Notes: generated from the letters alone by a model not told the origin. 64,000 nt of DNA from Streptomyces niger (GCF_000718305.1 NZ_JOFQ01000004.1:372001-436000), one strand, 5' to 3'; positions 1 through 9,549 are shown, counted from the first letter of the stretch. A program made the numbers and translations.

Positions 1-632
1 ACGAACAGGCCCAGCGCCGCCACACCGGTCAGCGACAGCGCGACCATGCCCGCGACCGCGAGCGCCCGCAGCAGACCCTCGGTGAACGGAACGGCCGTAC
101 CCGACAGCAGCGTGACCTCGCCCAACGGGAACAGCAGCACGCCGACGATCAGCGCGGAGGCCGCCACCACCAGGGTCGCGGCCAGCGAGAACGCCAGCGC
201 GGCGGCGTACTTGACGAGCAGCAGGCGGGTCCGCCCGGCCGGCGCGACCAGCAGGTAGCGCAGCGTCCCGGCGCCCGCCTCGCCCGCGATCGCGTCCCCG
301 GCGACCACCGCCAGCGCCATCGGCAGGAACACCGGGAGCGTGGCCGCGAGCGAGGTGAAGACCAGGAACAACCCGTTGTTGGTCACCAGCGAGATGAACG
401 CCGGCCCGCCCCGCCCGCCGCCGTCCGCGGTCTGGACCCGGACCGCGATCCCGACCAGTACGGGGACGCAGGCCAGGACGGCGAGCAGCATGAGCGTGCG
501 ACGCCGCCGGAAGGTCGTGCCGAGCTCGTTGCGCAGCAGGCCGAGCGACCAGAGGGGACGCGGGGCACGATCGCCCGACACGCCCAGCTCCCCGTCCGCT
601 TGCGTGTCCGCCCGCGTGTCAGCCCGCGACAT
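1..632 (-). CDS. ABC-2 type transporter permease (partial, C-terminus beyond window)
   Basis: Integral membrane half of an ABC exporter. Reading from the ATG at 632 gives a hydrophilic N-terminus, then RRRRTLMLLAVLACVPVLVGI-type hydrophobic helices typical of ABC-2 permeases, with further membrane segments continuing to the window edge; the frame is open and has no stop, so the gene is cut. Its start lies inside the 3' end of the ATPase gene (14-nt overlap), which indicates translational coupling and a two-component transporter. The substrate cannot be told from sequence; this architecture is common for drug, lipid or peptide exporters. Confidence 0.85.
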   Translation of the reverse strand, partial: MSRADTRADTQADGELGVSGDRAPRPLWSLGLLRNELGTTFRRRRTLMLLAVLACVPVLVGIAVRVQTADGGGRGGPAFISLVTNNGLFLVFTSLAATLPVFLPMALAVVAGDAIAGEAGAGTLRYLLVAPAGRTRLLLVKYAAALAFSLAATLVVAASALIVGVLLFPLGEVTLLSGTAVPFTEGLLRALAVAGMVALSLTGVAALGLF

Positions 633-1626
633 CGAAGCCCTCCCCCGTCAGTGCCACGAAGACGTCTTCCAATGAGGGGCGTTCGGTCCCGAAGGCGCGG
701 ACGCGTACCCCGGCCACGACGAGCGCGGCGTTCAGATCGGCCGGATCCGGCTCGCCCCCGTCGGTGCCCGGGGGCAGCTCGCCCGTGACCCGGTCCCCGG
801 TGACCACGAGGTCGGCGAGGCCGTGCTCCTTGAGGATCCGTACCGCGTCCGCGGTGTCCGGGGTGGTGACGGCCAACCGGCCGCGCGCCCCGGCCGCGAG
901 CCCGGCGACCGTGCCCTGAGTGATCAGCCGGCCGCTGGACATCACCGCGGCGTGCGTGCACACCTGCTCGATCTCGTCGAGGAGATGGGAGGAGAGGAAG
1001 ACGGTCGTGCCGTCCGCGGCCAGCTCGCGCACCAGGCCGCGGATCTCCCGCATGCCCTGCGGGTCCAGGCCGTTGGTCGGCTCGTCCAGGATCAGCAGGT
1101 CACGGGGTTGGAGCAGGGCCGCGGCGAGCCCGAGCCGCTGTTTCATGCCGAGCGAGTACGCGCGCGCCCGCTTGCCGGCCGCGGCGGCCAGGCCCACCCG
1201 TTCCAGCGCGGCGGTCACCCGCGCGGCGCGGGTGCGGGGATCGGCGGTCGGGTCGGCGGCGTCGTACCGCAGCAGGTTCGCCCGGCCGGTGAGGAAGCCG
1301 TAGAGGGCGGGGCCCTCGATGAGCGCGCCGATCCGGGGCAGCACCCGGCGCGCGGCGGCGGGCATCGGCTCGCCGAGCAGCCGCGCGCCGCCCGCCGTCG
1401 GCTGGATGAGCCCCATCAGCATGCGGATGGTGGTGGTCTTGCCGGAGCCGTTGGGGCCGAGGAAGCCGAAGATGCTGCCGGCCGGCACGGACAGGTCGAG
1501 CCCCTCGACGGCCGGCCGTCCGCTCCCGTACGTCTTGGTCAGTCCGCGCGTCTCGATGACGGGCGGGCCCACCGCGCCACCCTGCGGTTCCGTTCCACGG
1601 ACCCCGTCCGATGACGGTGGCGCCAT
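619..1626 (-). CDS. ABC transporter ATP-binding protein
   Basis: Cytoplasmic ATPase that would power the permease at 1-632. In the 335-residue product the Walker A motif GPNGSGKT is at about 57-64, the ABC signature SLGMKQR at 158-164 and Walker B LLILDEPTNGLDP at 177-189. A C-terminal region of about 100 residues follows the ATPase core, as in the bacitracin/drug-exporter group (DrrA/CcmA-like). I chose the ATG at 1626 because GGGGGAG stands six bases upstream; an upstream in-frame extension to 1740 has no such site and is low-complexity arginine-rich. Substrate unknown. Confidence 0.92.
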   Translation of the reverse strand: MAPPSSDGVRGTEPQGGAVGPPVIETRGLTKTYGSGRPAVEGLDLSVPAGSIFGFLGPNGSGKTTTIRMLMGLIQPTAGGARLLGEPMPAAARRVLPRIGALIEGPALYGFLTGRANLLRYDAADPTADPRTRAARVTAALERVGLAAAAGKRARAYSLGMKQRLGLAAALLQPRDLLILDEPTNGLDPQGMREIRGLVRELAADGTTVFLSSHLLDEIEQVCTHAAVMSSGRLITQGTVAGLAAGARGRLAVTTPDTADAVRILKEHGLADLVVTGDRVTGELPPGTDGGEPDPADLNAALVVAGVRVRAFGTERPSLEDVFVALTGEGFDVAG

Positions 1627-1748
1627 GCGCTCCCCCACTGTGAGCCGGGCCGAGGGGCGCGCCGCGCGCGAAGCACGGGCCGCGCCCCTCGGCCGTCCGC
1701 CGGGACCACCGGGCGGTGGCCGGGGCCACCACCGGGTCACTGCACCGC

Positions 1749-1855
1749 GGCCGCCTCGCCGCGGTCACTGCATCGAGGTCACTGCATCGCCCTCACCTCG
1801 GCGCGATCGCCTCGCCGCGGTCACCTCGGCGCGGTCACCTCGGCGCGGTCACTTC
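1749..1855. repeat. degenerate ~13-bp GC-rich tandem repeat
   Basis: Reiterated units of the type CGGCGCGGTCACCT and TCGCCGCGGTCAC fill the gap between the ABC ATPase gene and the LolA-like gene; the last copies run into the 3' end of the LolA-like reading frame (stop at 1849-1851). It is upstream of the ATPase start, so it is leader or spacer DNA. No clear hairpin terminator is formed; slippage is the likely origin. Confidence 0.6.
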
Positions 1856-3108
1856 GCCGCGTTCGCCGCCTTGATCAGCGACTGCCGGTCGACGGCGCCG
1901 ACGTAGACCGTGCCGTCGTCCGTCACCAGGGCGTTCACCAGGCGGGTGCTGAAGACGTGCCCGGAGCCGAACGTGCCGGTCACCTTCTCGCCCAGGGAGT
2001 CCATGAACGCGGCGGCGTCGCCGGTGGCGCCCGCCTTGCGCCCGGTGGCCGCCTTCTCGCCCTTGCCCTCGGAGCCGCCGTCGATCTTCGCGATCGCGGT
2101 CCAGCCGTGGCCGATGACGTCCATGCCGTCGGCGTCCCGGGCGCCCGCCCCGGTCAGCTCCTGCGGCAGCCCGGGGAGCTTGTTCGGGCGGTTCTCGGCC
2201 TTGCGGTCGTGCTGCGTACGGACCTCGTCGCCGTCGATGACCTTCGCGTCCTCGGGCGGGCTGAAGGCGAACGTGCCGGCCTCCGGCTTCGCGAAGTCCA
2301 CCGAGGTGAAGCCCGCCTCGACGACCGGTGCGCCGCCGCTCTTCGGGGACAGCGTGAACCGCAGCGGCACGCCGTTCTGCGCATCCACCGCGACGCGGAT
2401 CGCGCCCACGGTCGAGCCGGCCTGCTTGGGCTTGACCAGCAGCTGATAGGCGTCCCGGCCGGCGACCTTCGCGGTGCCGTCGACGGTGACCGACGTGGTG
2501 TCACCGGCCGCCTCCAAGGCCTGCTTCGCGAGCTTCTGCGGGGTCATGTCCCCCATGGACCGCGGCGTCGCGTGCTTTTCGGCCTGCGGGCCGGTGGCGC
2601 GGAAGGCGGTGTTGCTGCCGCTGTCGTACGCCCATACCTTGTCGCCGTTGCGGACCAGGCTGTACTCGGCGGCCTTGTCGATGACCGACACCCGCTGCCG
2701 GTCGGCGCCGTCGGCGGCCACCCGCAGCGTGTGCGTGCCGGAGGCCAGCTCCATCAGCTTGTCCTTGGGGTCGGCGGCTCCGCCGTCCTTGTCCCCGCCC
2801 GATTCGCCGAACGCGCCGGCGCTCATGCCGCCGGGCAGCTCCGGCAGGCCGAGGTCGGTGCTGATCCGTACCGTGCCGGACAGCTGCTGCACGTCCGACG
2901 CCGCTGCCTTGGCGATGAGATCCTGCGCCGATATCTCCGGCAGGTCGGGGGCGCCGGGGCCGGCGAACGCCGGGACCAGCCCGATCGTCGCCGCCGCCAC
3001 CCCCGCCACCGCGACCGGAACGCCGTACCGGACGAGCTTGCTCCGTCGCGGCCGGTCCCCTCCGTCATCCCATTCGCCGGTGATCCGTTTCGGTTCGTTC
3101 CGTGGCAT
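1849..3108 (-). CDS. LolA-like (DUF2092-type) membrane-anchored or secreted protein
   Basis: Predicted extracytoplasmic protein of 419 residues. A short charged N-terminus is followed by a hydrophobic stretch (about residues 27-50, VPVAVAGVAAATIG...) acting as signal or anchor; the rest is a beta-rich domain reading like outer-membrane lipoprotein-sorting LolA homologues, which in Gram-positive actinobacteria bind lipid-like ligands or act as sigma-factor-associated periplasmic proteins. The ATG at 3108 has GGAGGG seven bases upstream. It is followed on the same strand by the ABC ATPase after a 220-nt spacer, so it may be a lipid- or substrate-handling partner of that exporter; that link is inference from position. 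Confidence 0.8.
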   Translation of the reverse strand: MPRNEPKRITGEWDDGGDRPRRSKLVRYGVPVAVAGVAAATIGLVPAFAGPGAPDLPEISAQDLIAKAAASDVQQLSGTVRISTDLGLPELPGGMSAGAFGESGGDKDGGAADPKDKLMELASGTHTLRVAADGADRQRVSVIDKAAEYSLVRNGDKVWAYDSGSNTAFRATGPQAEKHATPRSMGDMTPQKLAKQALEAAGDTTSVTVDGTAKVAGRDAYQLLVKPKQAGSTVGAIRVAVDAQNGVPLRFTLSPKSGGAPVVEAGFTSVDFAKPEAGTFAFSPPEDAKVIDGDEVRTQHDRKAENRPNKLPGLPQELTGAGARDADGMDVIGHGWTAIAKIDGGSEGKGEKAATGRKAGATGDAAAFMDSLGEKVTGTFGSGHVFSTRLVNALVTDDGTVYVGAVDRQSLIKAANAAK

Positions 3109-3303
3109 GTGCACCCTCCGTCGTAGGCGGCGGTCTCGACCAACGCACTCGTCCACACCTCGGGCTCATTGTGGCCCGCTCTACCGTGGCGTGGTGGGGT
3201 CAATGCCACCAAATCCGCCATCACAAAGCGTCAGCCCCGGGGCTGGAACCGTGTACTGCTGAAGGATGAGACCGCCCCTGAGAAGGCGCGGCCGGCGACG
3301 GGC

Positions 3304-4317
3304 TCAGCCCGCGCGGTGCACCACCGCGTCACACAGCTCCTGCAGCGCCGTCTTCGCCGGGCACTCCGGCAGCGGCGCCAGCGTCGCGCGGGCCTCCTGC
3401 GCGTACCGGACCGTGTCGCGGCGGGCCTGCTCCAGGGCGGGGTGGGCGCGCAGCCCGGCGAGCGCCTCGGCATGCCGGGCGTCGTCGGTGAGGTCCTCCT
3501 CCAGGAGGGCGGCCAGCGCGCGGTCCGCTTCGCTCGCCCCCTCCGAGGCGGCGAGCGCCCGGAGGTGCAGGACCGGCAGCGTGGGGATGCCCTCGCGCAA
3601 GTCGGTGCCGGGGGTCTTGCCGGACTCGTGGGAGTCGCTGGCGATGTCCAGCACGTCGTCGGCGAGCTGGAAGGCGGTGCCGAGCCGCTCGCCGTACTGC
3701 GTGAGGATGTTGACCGTGGACTCGTCGGAGCCGGCCATCATCGCGCCGAAGCGGCAGGCGACGGCGATCAGCGAACCGGTCTTGCCGGCGAGCACGTCGA
3801 GGTAGTGGTCGACCGGGTCGCGGCCGTCGCGCGGCCCGGCGGTCTCCAGGATCTGGCCGGTCACCAGGCGCTCGAACGCCTCGGCCTGGATGCGGACCGC
3901 CTCCGGGCCGAGGTCGGCCAGCATGTGCGAAGCGCGCGCGAAGAGGAAGTCGCCGGTGAGGACCGCGACGGAGTTGTCCCAGCGGGCGTTGGCGCTGGGG
4001 ACGCCGCGGCGCACGGCGGCCTCGTCCATGACGTCGTCGTGGTACAGCGTCGCCAGGTGGGTCAGCTCCACGACCACGGCCGAGGGCACCACGCCCGGGG
4101 CGTGCGGGTCGCCGAATTGCGCGGCGAGCATGCCCAGCAGCGGCCGGAAGCGCTTGCCGCCTGCGCGGACGAGATGCTGCGCGGCGTCGGTGATGAACGG
4201 CACGTCGCTCTTGGTGGCCTCCAGCAGGCCCTCCTCGACAGCCGCCAACCCGGCCTGGACATCGGCCTCAAGAGCCTGGTCCCGCACGCTCAGCCCGAAG
4301 GGCCCGACGACGGTCAC
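3304..4317 (-). CDS. long-chain polyprenyl diphosphate synthase
   Basis: Class I trans-prenyltransferase that extends allylic diphosphates with isopentenyl diphosphate, here most likely giving the menaquinone side chain (MK-9 in Streptomyces). Both aspartate-rich motifs are intact: YHDDVMDE at about residues 92-99 and FQLADDVLD at 217-224, plus the GGKRFRP substrate motif near 53-59. Length, 337 residues, is normal for the family. Start is GTG at 4317 with AGGAG eight bases upstream; a longer frame to 4455 lacks support. Nearby menG, mqn genes and a geranylgeranyl reductase homologue support a quinone role; chain length cannot be read from sequence alone. Confidence 0.9.
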   Translation of the reverse strand: MTVVGPFGLSVRDQALEADVQAGLAAVEEGLLEATKSDVPFITDAAQHLVRAGGKRFRPLLGMLAAQFGDPHAPGVVPSAVVVELTHLATLYHDDVMDEAAVRRGVPSANARWDNSVAVLTGDFLFARASHMLADLGPEAVRIQAEAFERLVTGQILETAGPRDGRDPVDHYLDVLAGKTGSLIAVACRFGAMMAGSDESTVNILTQYGERLGTAFQLADDVLDIASDSHESGKTPGTDLREGIPTLPVLHLRALAASEGASEADRALAALLEEDLTDDARHAEALAGLRAHPALEQARRDTVRYAQEARATLAPLPECPAKTALQELCDAVVHRAG

Positions 4318-4564
4318 GAGGGTTACTCCTGTCTGCTGACGATCAAACTGATTGTCGATCTGTCGCTGTCTCCACCATTGGCCAGCGTATCCGGTCCCAG
4401 TTCGATCACCGTGAGCGCCTGCCCGTCTCCATGGTCTCCTCGGGCCACGGGTCACCGGGCACCCGGCCCGGTATGTTCTTGATCACCCACGGTTGCGGGT
4501 TTTGTGCGGGGCGGAACGGAGAGCAGTCGCTGGTTGATCCCCGCCAGCACCAGGAGCCACAGCC

Positions 4565-6037
4565 GTGTCCGGACCACCGCACCCTCGCGACGCCCGTTCC
4601 TTCCTCGGCCACCCCCGCGGCCTGCTGACCCTCTCGGGCCTGGAGGTCTGGGAGCGGTTCTCCTTCCTCGGCATGCAGGCCATCCTGGTCCTGTACTTCG
4701 CCGACACGGTCGCGCACGGCGGGCTGGGCATGGCGGGTAACACCGCCGCGTCCGTCACCGCCGCCTACGGCACGCTGGTCTACCTCGTCTCGGTCGCCGG
4801 CGGCTGGCTCGCGGACCGGATGCTCGGCTCCTACCGCGCCGTGCTGTGGGGCGGCATCCTCATCGCCTGCGGCCACTACTCCATGGCGGTGCCCACCGCG
4901 ACGATGACCTGGGTGGGCCTGGCGCTGATCATCGCCGGCACGGGCCTGTTGAAGCCGAACGTCTCGACCATGGTCGGCAAGCTCTACGCCACCGAGGACG
5001 AGCGCCGGGACGCCGGCTTCGCGCTGTACTACATGGGCATCAACATCGGTGCCTTCCTCGCCCCGCTGGTCATCGGCTGGCTGGGGCAGAAGCAGGGCTG
5101 GCACTGGGGCTTCTCGGCGGCCGCGGTCGGCATGACGCTGGGCCTCATCCAGTACGTCGCGGGCCGCAAGGGGCTCGCCGGCCGCAAGCACAGCGCGGAG
5201 TTCGCCCTGCCGCCGGCGGCGATGCGCCGCGCGACCTGGCTGATCGTCGGCGGCTGCGTGCTGGTCACCGCCGTCGCCACGAGCCTGACACCGGCCGGGT
5301 GGCTGACCATGGACCGCACCGTGGACGTCCTGACGGTGGTCTCGGTGCTCGCGCCCGTCGCCTACTTCGTGGTGATGTTCCGCAGCCCCCGGGTCGAGGC
5401 GGCGGAGCGCGGCCGGCTCCGCCCGTACCTCGTGCTCTTCGCCGCCTCGGTGGTCTTCAACTTCGTCCTCTTCCAGTCGTACTCGACGATGACGCTGCTG
5501 GCGGCGGACCACGCCGACACGGCGGTCCTCGGCTGGGAGTTCCCCTCCACCTGGTACAACTCGGTGCTCGGCGGCGCCGAGGTGCTGCTCGCGCCGGTCG
5601 TCGCGGCCGTCTGGGTCAAGCTCGGCAAGCGCCAGCCGCACGCCTCGCACAAGATCGCGTACGGCGTCATTCTCGGCGGGCTGTCCTTCCTCGTCATGGT
5701 GCCCGCGACGCACGGGCGGAGCGGCGACTGGAAGATGGCGGCCTGGTGGATCCTGATCTCGTACGTGCTGCTCGGCCTCGGCGACATCCTGCTGGAGACC
5801 ACCGGCATGTCCGCGACGACCAAGCTCGCGCCGGCCGCCTTCGCCAGCCAGACGATGGCCCTGTGGTTCCTCTCGCTCGCCCTGGCCAACGGCATCCAGG
5901 CACAGGCCGTGAAGTTCTTCGGTGAAATATCCAACGACCTGTACTTCGGCCTCAACGGCGCCTTCGCGGTCGTCGCGGGCCTCGCGGTGATCGCCGCAGG
6001 GCCGTGGCTGCGCCGCACCATGCACCCCGTCCACTAA
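4565..6037 (+). CDS. POT/PTR family peptide:proton symporter
   Basis: Major-facilitator superfamily oligopeptide transporter of 490 residues with about 12-14 membrane helices. The family signature region is visible: LEVWERFSFLGMQAILVLYF near residues 26-45 carries the ExxER-type proton-coupling motif, and the GTGLLKPN signature near 126-133 matches the PTR2 pattern. It imports di- and tripeptides by proton symport in characterised relatives (DtpT/YdgR). GTG start at 4565 with AGGAG eight bases upstream. It is divergent from the polyprenyl synthase gene and followed after 20 bp by the CocE-type hydrolase, so the two are probably cotranscribed. Confidence 0.93.
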   Translation: MSGPPHPRDARSFLGHPRGLLTLSGLEVWERFSFLGMQAILVLYFADTVAHGGLGMAGNTAASVTAAYGTLVYLVSVAGGWLADRMLGSYRAVLWGGILIACGHYSMAVPTATMTWVGLALIIAGTGLLKPNVSTMVGKLYATEDERRDAGFALYYMGINIGAFLAPLVIGWLGQKQGWHWGFSAAAVGMTLGLIQYVAGRKGLAGRKHSAEFALPPAAMRRATWLIVGGCVLVTAVATSLTPAGWLTMDRTVDVLTVVSVLAPVAYFVVMFRSPRVEAAERGRLRPYLVLFAASVVFNFVLFQSYSTMTLLAADHADTAVLGWEFPSTWYNSVLGGAEVLLAPVVAAVWVKLGKRQPHASHKIAYGVILGGLSFLVMVPATHGRSGDWKMAAWWILISYVLLGLGDILLETTGMSATTKLAPAAFASQTMALWFLSLALANGIQAQAVKFFGEISNDLYFGLNGAFAVVAGLAVIAAGPWLRRTMHPVH

Positions 6038-6057
6038 CGCTCATTGGACCTGCCCCC

Positions 6058-8079
6058 ATGCACATCCGGACCGACTTCCCGCACCGCACGTTCTGCGAGG
6101 ACGTCCGCATCCCCCTCCCGGACGGCACCCGGCTCTACGCCCGCATCTGGCGCCCGTACGGCACGGAGCCCGTCCCCGCGCTCCTCGAATACCTGCCCTA
6201 CCGGCTCAGCGACTGGACCGCGCCGCGCGACGCCCAGCGCCACCCCTACTACGCGGGCCACGGCTACGCCTCCGTCCGCGTCGACGTCCGCGGCCACGGC
6301 AATTCCGAGGGGCTGCCGACCGACGAGTACTCCGAGACGGAGCTCGCCGACGGGGTGGCCGTCATCGAGTGGCTGGCCGCGCAGCCCTGGTGCTCGGGCA
6401 AGGTGGGCATGTTCGGCATCTCCTGGGGCGGCTTCAACAGCCTCCAGCTCGCGGCGCGTGCGCCCGAGGCGCTCAAGGCGATCGTCACGGTCTGCTCGGC
6501 CGACGACCGGTTCGACAACGACGTGCACTACACGGGCGGCTCGCTGCTCGCCGTCGACATGCACGCCTGGGCCGCCACGATGCTCGCCTTCGTCTCCCGG
6601 CCGCCGGACCCGGCGCAGGTCGGCGACGGCTGGCGCAAGCAGTGGACCGACCGCCTCGAAGCGGTCGACCCGTTCCTGCACACCTGGCTGGCGCACCAAT
6701 CCCGGGACGCGTACTGGCAGCACGGCAGCGTCTGCGAGGACTACTCGACGATCAAGGCGGCGGTGCTCGCGGTGGGCGGCTGGCACGACCCGTACCGCGA
6801 CACGGTGCTGCGGCTGGCCGAGCACCTCGACGCGCCCGTCCGCGGCATCATCGGGCCCTGGTCGCACCAGTACCCCGACCGCGGCCTGCCGCCGGGCCCC
6901 GCGATCGGCTTCCTCCAGGAGACGCTGCGCTGGTGGGACCACTGGCTCAAGGGCGAGTCCGACAGCGCCTCCGGCGCGGGGGCCCGCAGCGTCGAGGACG
7001 ACCCGCTGCTGCGCTCGTGGATCAGCGAGTCGCACCCGCCGGCCACCGTCTACGACGAGCTGCCGGGCCGCTGGGTCGCCGACCCCGCCTGGCCCTCCCC
7101 GCACGTGACCCCGACCGCGTACCCGCTGCCCGGCGACCGGCCGCTGCTGGTCCGTTCGCCGCAGCACACCGGCGTCGACGCGGGCCGCTACTTCCCGTTC
7201 GGCAACGACGCCGACCTGCCGCCCGACCAGCGCGAGGAGGACGGCCGCTCGGTCTGCTTCGACCTGCCGGAGCTGACCGAGCGGGTGGAGATCCTGGGCC
7301 GCCCCCGGGTCACCCTGCGGCTGACCTCCGAGGTGCCGCGCGGTCAGGTCATCGCCCGCATCTGCGACGTGGCGCCCGACGGCTCGTCCACGCTGGTCAC
7401 CCGCGGCGTGCTCAACCTGCTCACCCGGCACGGCCGGGATCGGGCCGTGGAGTGGATGCCCGGCACCACGGAGGACGTGACCTTCGAGTTGAACGGCATC
7501 GGGCACGCGTTCCCGGCCGGGCACCGCATCCGCGTCGCGCTCTCCTCCGCGTACTGGCCGTGGGTCTGGCCGCACGCGGGCAGCGAGGCGGGCTGGACCG
7601 TCGACCCGGCCGCCAGCTCGGTCGAACTGCCGGTCCGCACCCCGCGCGCCGACGAACCGGAGATCACCTTCGAGCAGCCCGAGCAGTCCGAGCCGCTGGG
7701 CGTGGTCTTCCCCGACGGCGGCGACCAGCGCCCCGAGCGCAAGGTCGTCCGGGACGTCGCGGCCGGCACCTGGACGCTGGAGGTGGACCCCCGGTACGGC
7801 GGCACCCGGATCTACCCGGACGGGCTGGAGTTCACCGAGGACGCGCTGGAGACGTACCGCATCGACAGCGCGGACCCGGAGAGCGCGGCGACCCGCTCGG
7901 ACTGGTCGATCCGGCTGCGCCGCCCGGACCTGGGCTGGGACGCCCGGGTCCGGACCCGCTCGGAGATCACCACCGACGCCGGCGACTTCGTGACGAAGAA
8001 CGAGGTCGTCTGCCACGACGGCGAGGAAGAGATCTTCCGCCGCAGCTGGGAGCGCCGGATCCCGCGCACGGCGGTGTGA
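6058..8079 (+). CDS. CocE/NonD family hydrolase (X-Pro dipeptidyl-peptidase-like)
   Basis: Serine hydrolase of 673 residues with an N-terminal alpha/beta-hydrolase fold and a C-terminal jelly-roll domain, as in cocaine esterase and X-prolyl dipeptidyl aminopeptidase. The nucleophile elbow GISWGG places the serine at about residue 122; an oxyanion-type GHGNSEG stretch lies at 79-85, and IGPWSHQ near 275 supplies the likely catalytic histidine. No signal peptide, so cytoplasmic. The ATG at 6058 has a poor ribosome site but follows the transporter stop by only 20 nt, suggesting translational coupling. A peptide importer followed by a peptidase-like enzyme suggests peptide scavenging; acyl ester substrates are equally possible. 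Confidence 0.88.
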   Translation: MHIRTDFPHRTFCEDVRIPLPDGTRLYARIWRPYGTEPVPALLEYLPYRLSDWTAPRDAQRHPYYAGHGYASVRVDVRGHGNSEGLPTDEYSETELADGVAVIEWLAAQPWCSGKVGMFGISWGGFNSLQLAARAPEALKAIVTVCSADDRFDNDVHYTGGSLLAVDMHAWAATMLAFVSRPPDPAQVGDGWRKQWTDRLEAVDPFLHTWLAHQSRDAYWQHGSVCEDYSTIKAAVLAVGGWHDPYRDTVLRLAEHLDAPVRGIIGPWSHQYPDRGLPPGPAIGFLQETLRWWDHWLKGESDSASGAGARSVEDDPLLRSWISESHPPATVYDELPGRWVADPAWPSPHVTPTAYPLPGDRPLLVRSPQHTGVDAGRYFPFGNDADLPPDQREEDGRSVCFDLPELTERVEILGRPRVTLRLTSEVPRGQVIARICDVAPDGSSTLVTRGVLNLLTRHGRDRAVEWMPGTTEDVTFELNGIGHAFPAGHRIRVALSSAYWPWVWPHAGSEAGWTVDPAASSVELPVRTPRADEPEITFEQPEQSEPLGVVFPDGGDQRPERKVVRDVAAGTWTLEVDPRYGGTRIYPDGLEFTEDALETYRIDSADPESAATRSDWSIRLRRPDLGWDARVRTRSEITTDAGDFVTKNEVVCHDGEEEIFRRSWERRIPRTAV

Positions 8080-8089
8080 GCCCGGAGAA

Positions 8090-8134
8090 CGGGCGGGCCC
8101 CGTACGGCAACACGTGCCGTACGGGGCCCGCCCG
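8090..8134 (+). terminator. perfect 20-bp stem terminator
   Basis: Arms 8090-8109 and 8115-8134 are perfectly complementary around the five-base loop ACACG. It begins 10 bp after the hydrolase stop. There is no long T-run, which is normal for Streptomyces stem-loop terminators. Confidence 0.85.
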
Positions 8135-8137
8135 CTC

Positions 8138-8205
8138 AGGGGCGCGGGGAACTGCGCGACCAGCCGCCCACGGCCCGCAGCCGCGGCCCCACGGAAGACG
8201 CCCCT
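8138..8205. repeat. Streptomyces-type intergenic repeat with inverted ends
   Basis: A 68-nt block bounded by AGGGGCG (8138-8144) and its complement CGCCCCT (8199-8205) and containing the core GCGCGGGGAACTGCGCGACC. From memory this core recurs between genes across Streptomyces chromosomes; only one copy is in this window. It lies between convergent genes directly after a strong terminator. Confidence 0.55.
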
Positions 8206-8214
8206 AACAGAGCG

Positions 8215-9411
8215 TTATCGCCTGCCGGCCAGCGAAGCGGCCAGCCGCGGGGAGGCGAACTCCGTCCCGCACACGAACCGCATCACCGGCCCGTAACTGG
8301 CCGCCGCCGGCAGCCCCGTGAAGTACAGCCCCGGCACCGACGACTCGAACCCGGCGCCCAGCCGCGGCCCGCCGGCACCCACCGCCAGCTCCGTCCGCAG
8401 CCCCTGGCCGAGGAACTCCAGCGCGCCCAGGTCCACCCGGTAGCCCGTGGCCGCCAGCACGTGGTCGGCGGCCAGCTCGCCGTCGTACCCGTCGTCACCG
8501 CGCAGCGACAGCACCGTACGGCCGTCCTCGACCCGGGTCCGGACGATCCGGCGCCCCGCCGTCACCTGCACCCGGCCCACGAACCGGTCCCGCAGCCACC
8601 ACGCGCCCAGCGGCCCCAGCACCCGCTTGACCAGCAACTGCCGCGCCGGCGCCGGCAGGAACCGGAAGCCGTCCGCGTGGTACGAGAAGGCGTACAGCGA
8701 CCAGGCGTTGCCGAACGGCGTCTCGGGGCGCAGCTTGGGCTGCCGGTCCGGCGGCGCGCCGAAGCCGACCGCCTGCCGACCCCGGGCCACCACCCGTACG
8801 GTCGCCCCGGCGTCCGCGAGCAGCACCGCGCTCTCCAGCGCCGACTGCCCGGCCCCCACGACCGCCACCTCCCGGCCGGCGAACCCGGACAGGTCGGCGT
8901 GCTGGGAGCTGTGCGAGACGGGCCCAGTGGGGGACGGTCCGTCCGGTGCGGCCTCGGCGAGTTCGGCGGGCACGTGCGCGAAGCCGGTGAGCCCCGTGGC
9001 CACGACCACCGCGCGGGCCTCGAACTGCTCGCCACTGTCCAGCTTCAGCTCGAAGCCGCCCTGCTGCCGGTCGACGGAGACCACCCGGGTCTCCTCCAGG
9101 TCCGGCACCAGCCGCTCCTGGAACCACCGGCCGTACCGGACGAAGGTCTCCACCGGGATGATGTCCCAGTCCGACTCGTACCGCCGCTCCCCCGCGGCCG
9201 CGCAGTAGTCGACGAGCGTGTGGCCGGGCTGCGGGGTGTCGATGCTGGACGCCGCCGGCGTGGACTTGAGCAGCATGCCGGCCGGCATGTGCTCGCTCCA
9301 GCTCACCATCGGGCGGCCGAAGGTGCGGACGGGTATGCCGCGTGCGCGGAGATGAGCGGCGGTGGACAGGCCGAAGGGGCCTGCGCCGATGACTGCTACC
9401 GGAGTGTTCAC
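8215..9411 (-). CDS. FAD/NAD(P)-dependent oxidoreductase (flavin monooxygenase-like)
   Basis: 398-residue two-dinucleotide-fold flavoprotein. The FAD-binding GAGPFG lies near residues 8-13 and a second, NAD(P)-binding GAGQSALE near 180-187, the arrangement of flavin-containing and Baeyer-Villiger-type monooxygenases or lysine/ornithine hydroxylases. The ATG-less start is GTG at 9411 with GGAGGG eight bases upstream. It follows the ATP-grasp gene by 138 nt on the same strand, so the pair is probably one transcription unit. Substrate unknown; the neighbour suggests tailoring of an amino-acid or peptide-like amide, which is inference only. Confidence 0.82.
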   Translation of the reverse strand: MNTPVAVIGAGPFGLSTAAHLRARGIPVRTFGRPMVSWSEHMPAGMLLKSTPAASSIDTPQPGHTLVDYCAAAGERRYESDWDIIPVETFVRYGRWFQERLVPDLEETRVVSVDRQQGGFELKLDSGEQFEARAVVVATGLTGFAHVPAELAEAAPDGPSPTGPVSHSSQHADLSGFAGREVAVVGAGQSALESAVLLADAGATVRVVARGRQAVGFGAPPDRQPKLRPETPFGNAWSLYAFSYHADGFRFLPAPARQLLVKRVLGPLGAWWLRDRFVGRVQVTAGRRIVRTRVEDGRTVLSLRGDDGYDGELAADHVLAATGYRVDLGALEFLGQGLRTELAVGAGGPRLGAGFESSVPGLYFTGLPAAASYGPVMRFVCGTEFASPRLAASLAGRR

Positions 9412-9549
9412 TCGGGTTTCCCTCCCCAGGGTGCTGCTGATGCGTCGTGCGATGTACGGCGTGCCGGGCACGGCCCGGGCCGCGCTGCCCGGAGCCGTGC
9501 GCGGAGTCGGAACGGCAGATCGTGCGGAGCGGTACGAGGGGCGCGGGCG

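Noticed and set aside
4406..6034. Long reading frame opposite the peptide transporter gene (and similar ones opposite nuo genes)
   Set aside because: Typical antisense shadows in high-GC DNA; products are His/Arg/Gly/Asp-rich without any domain, while the sense frames encode known families.
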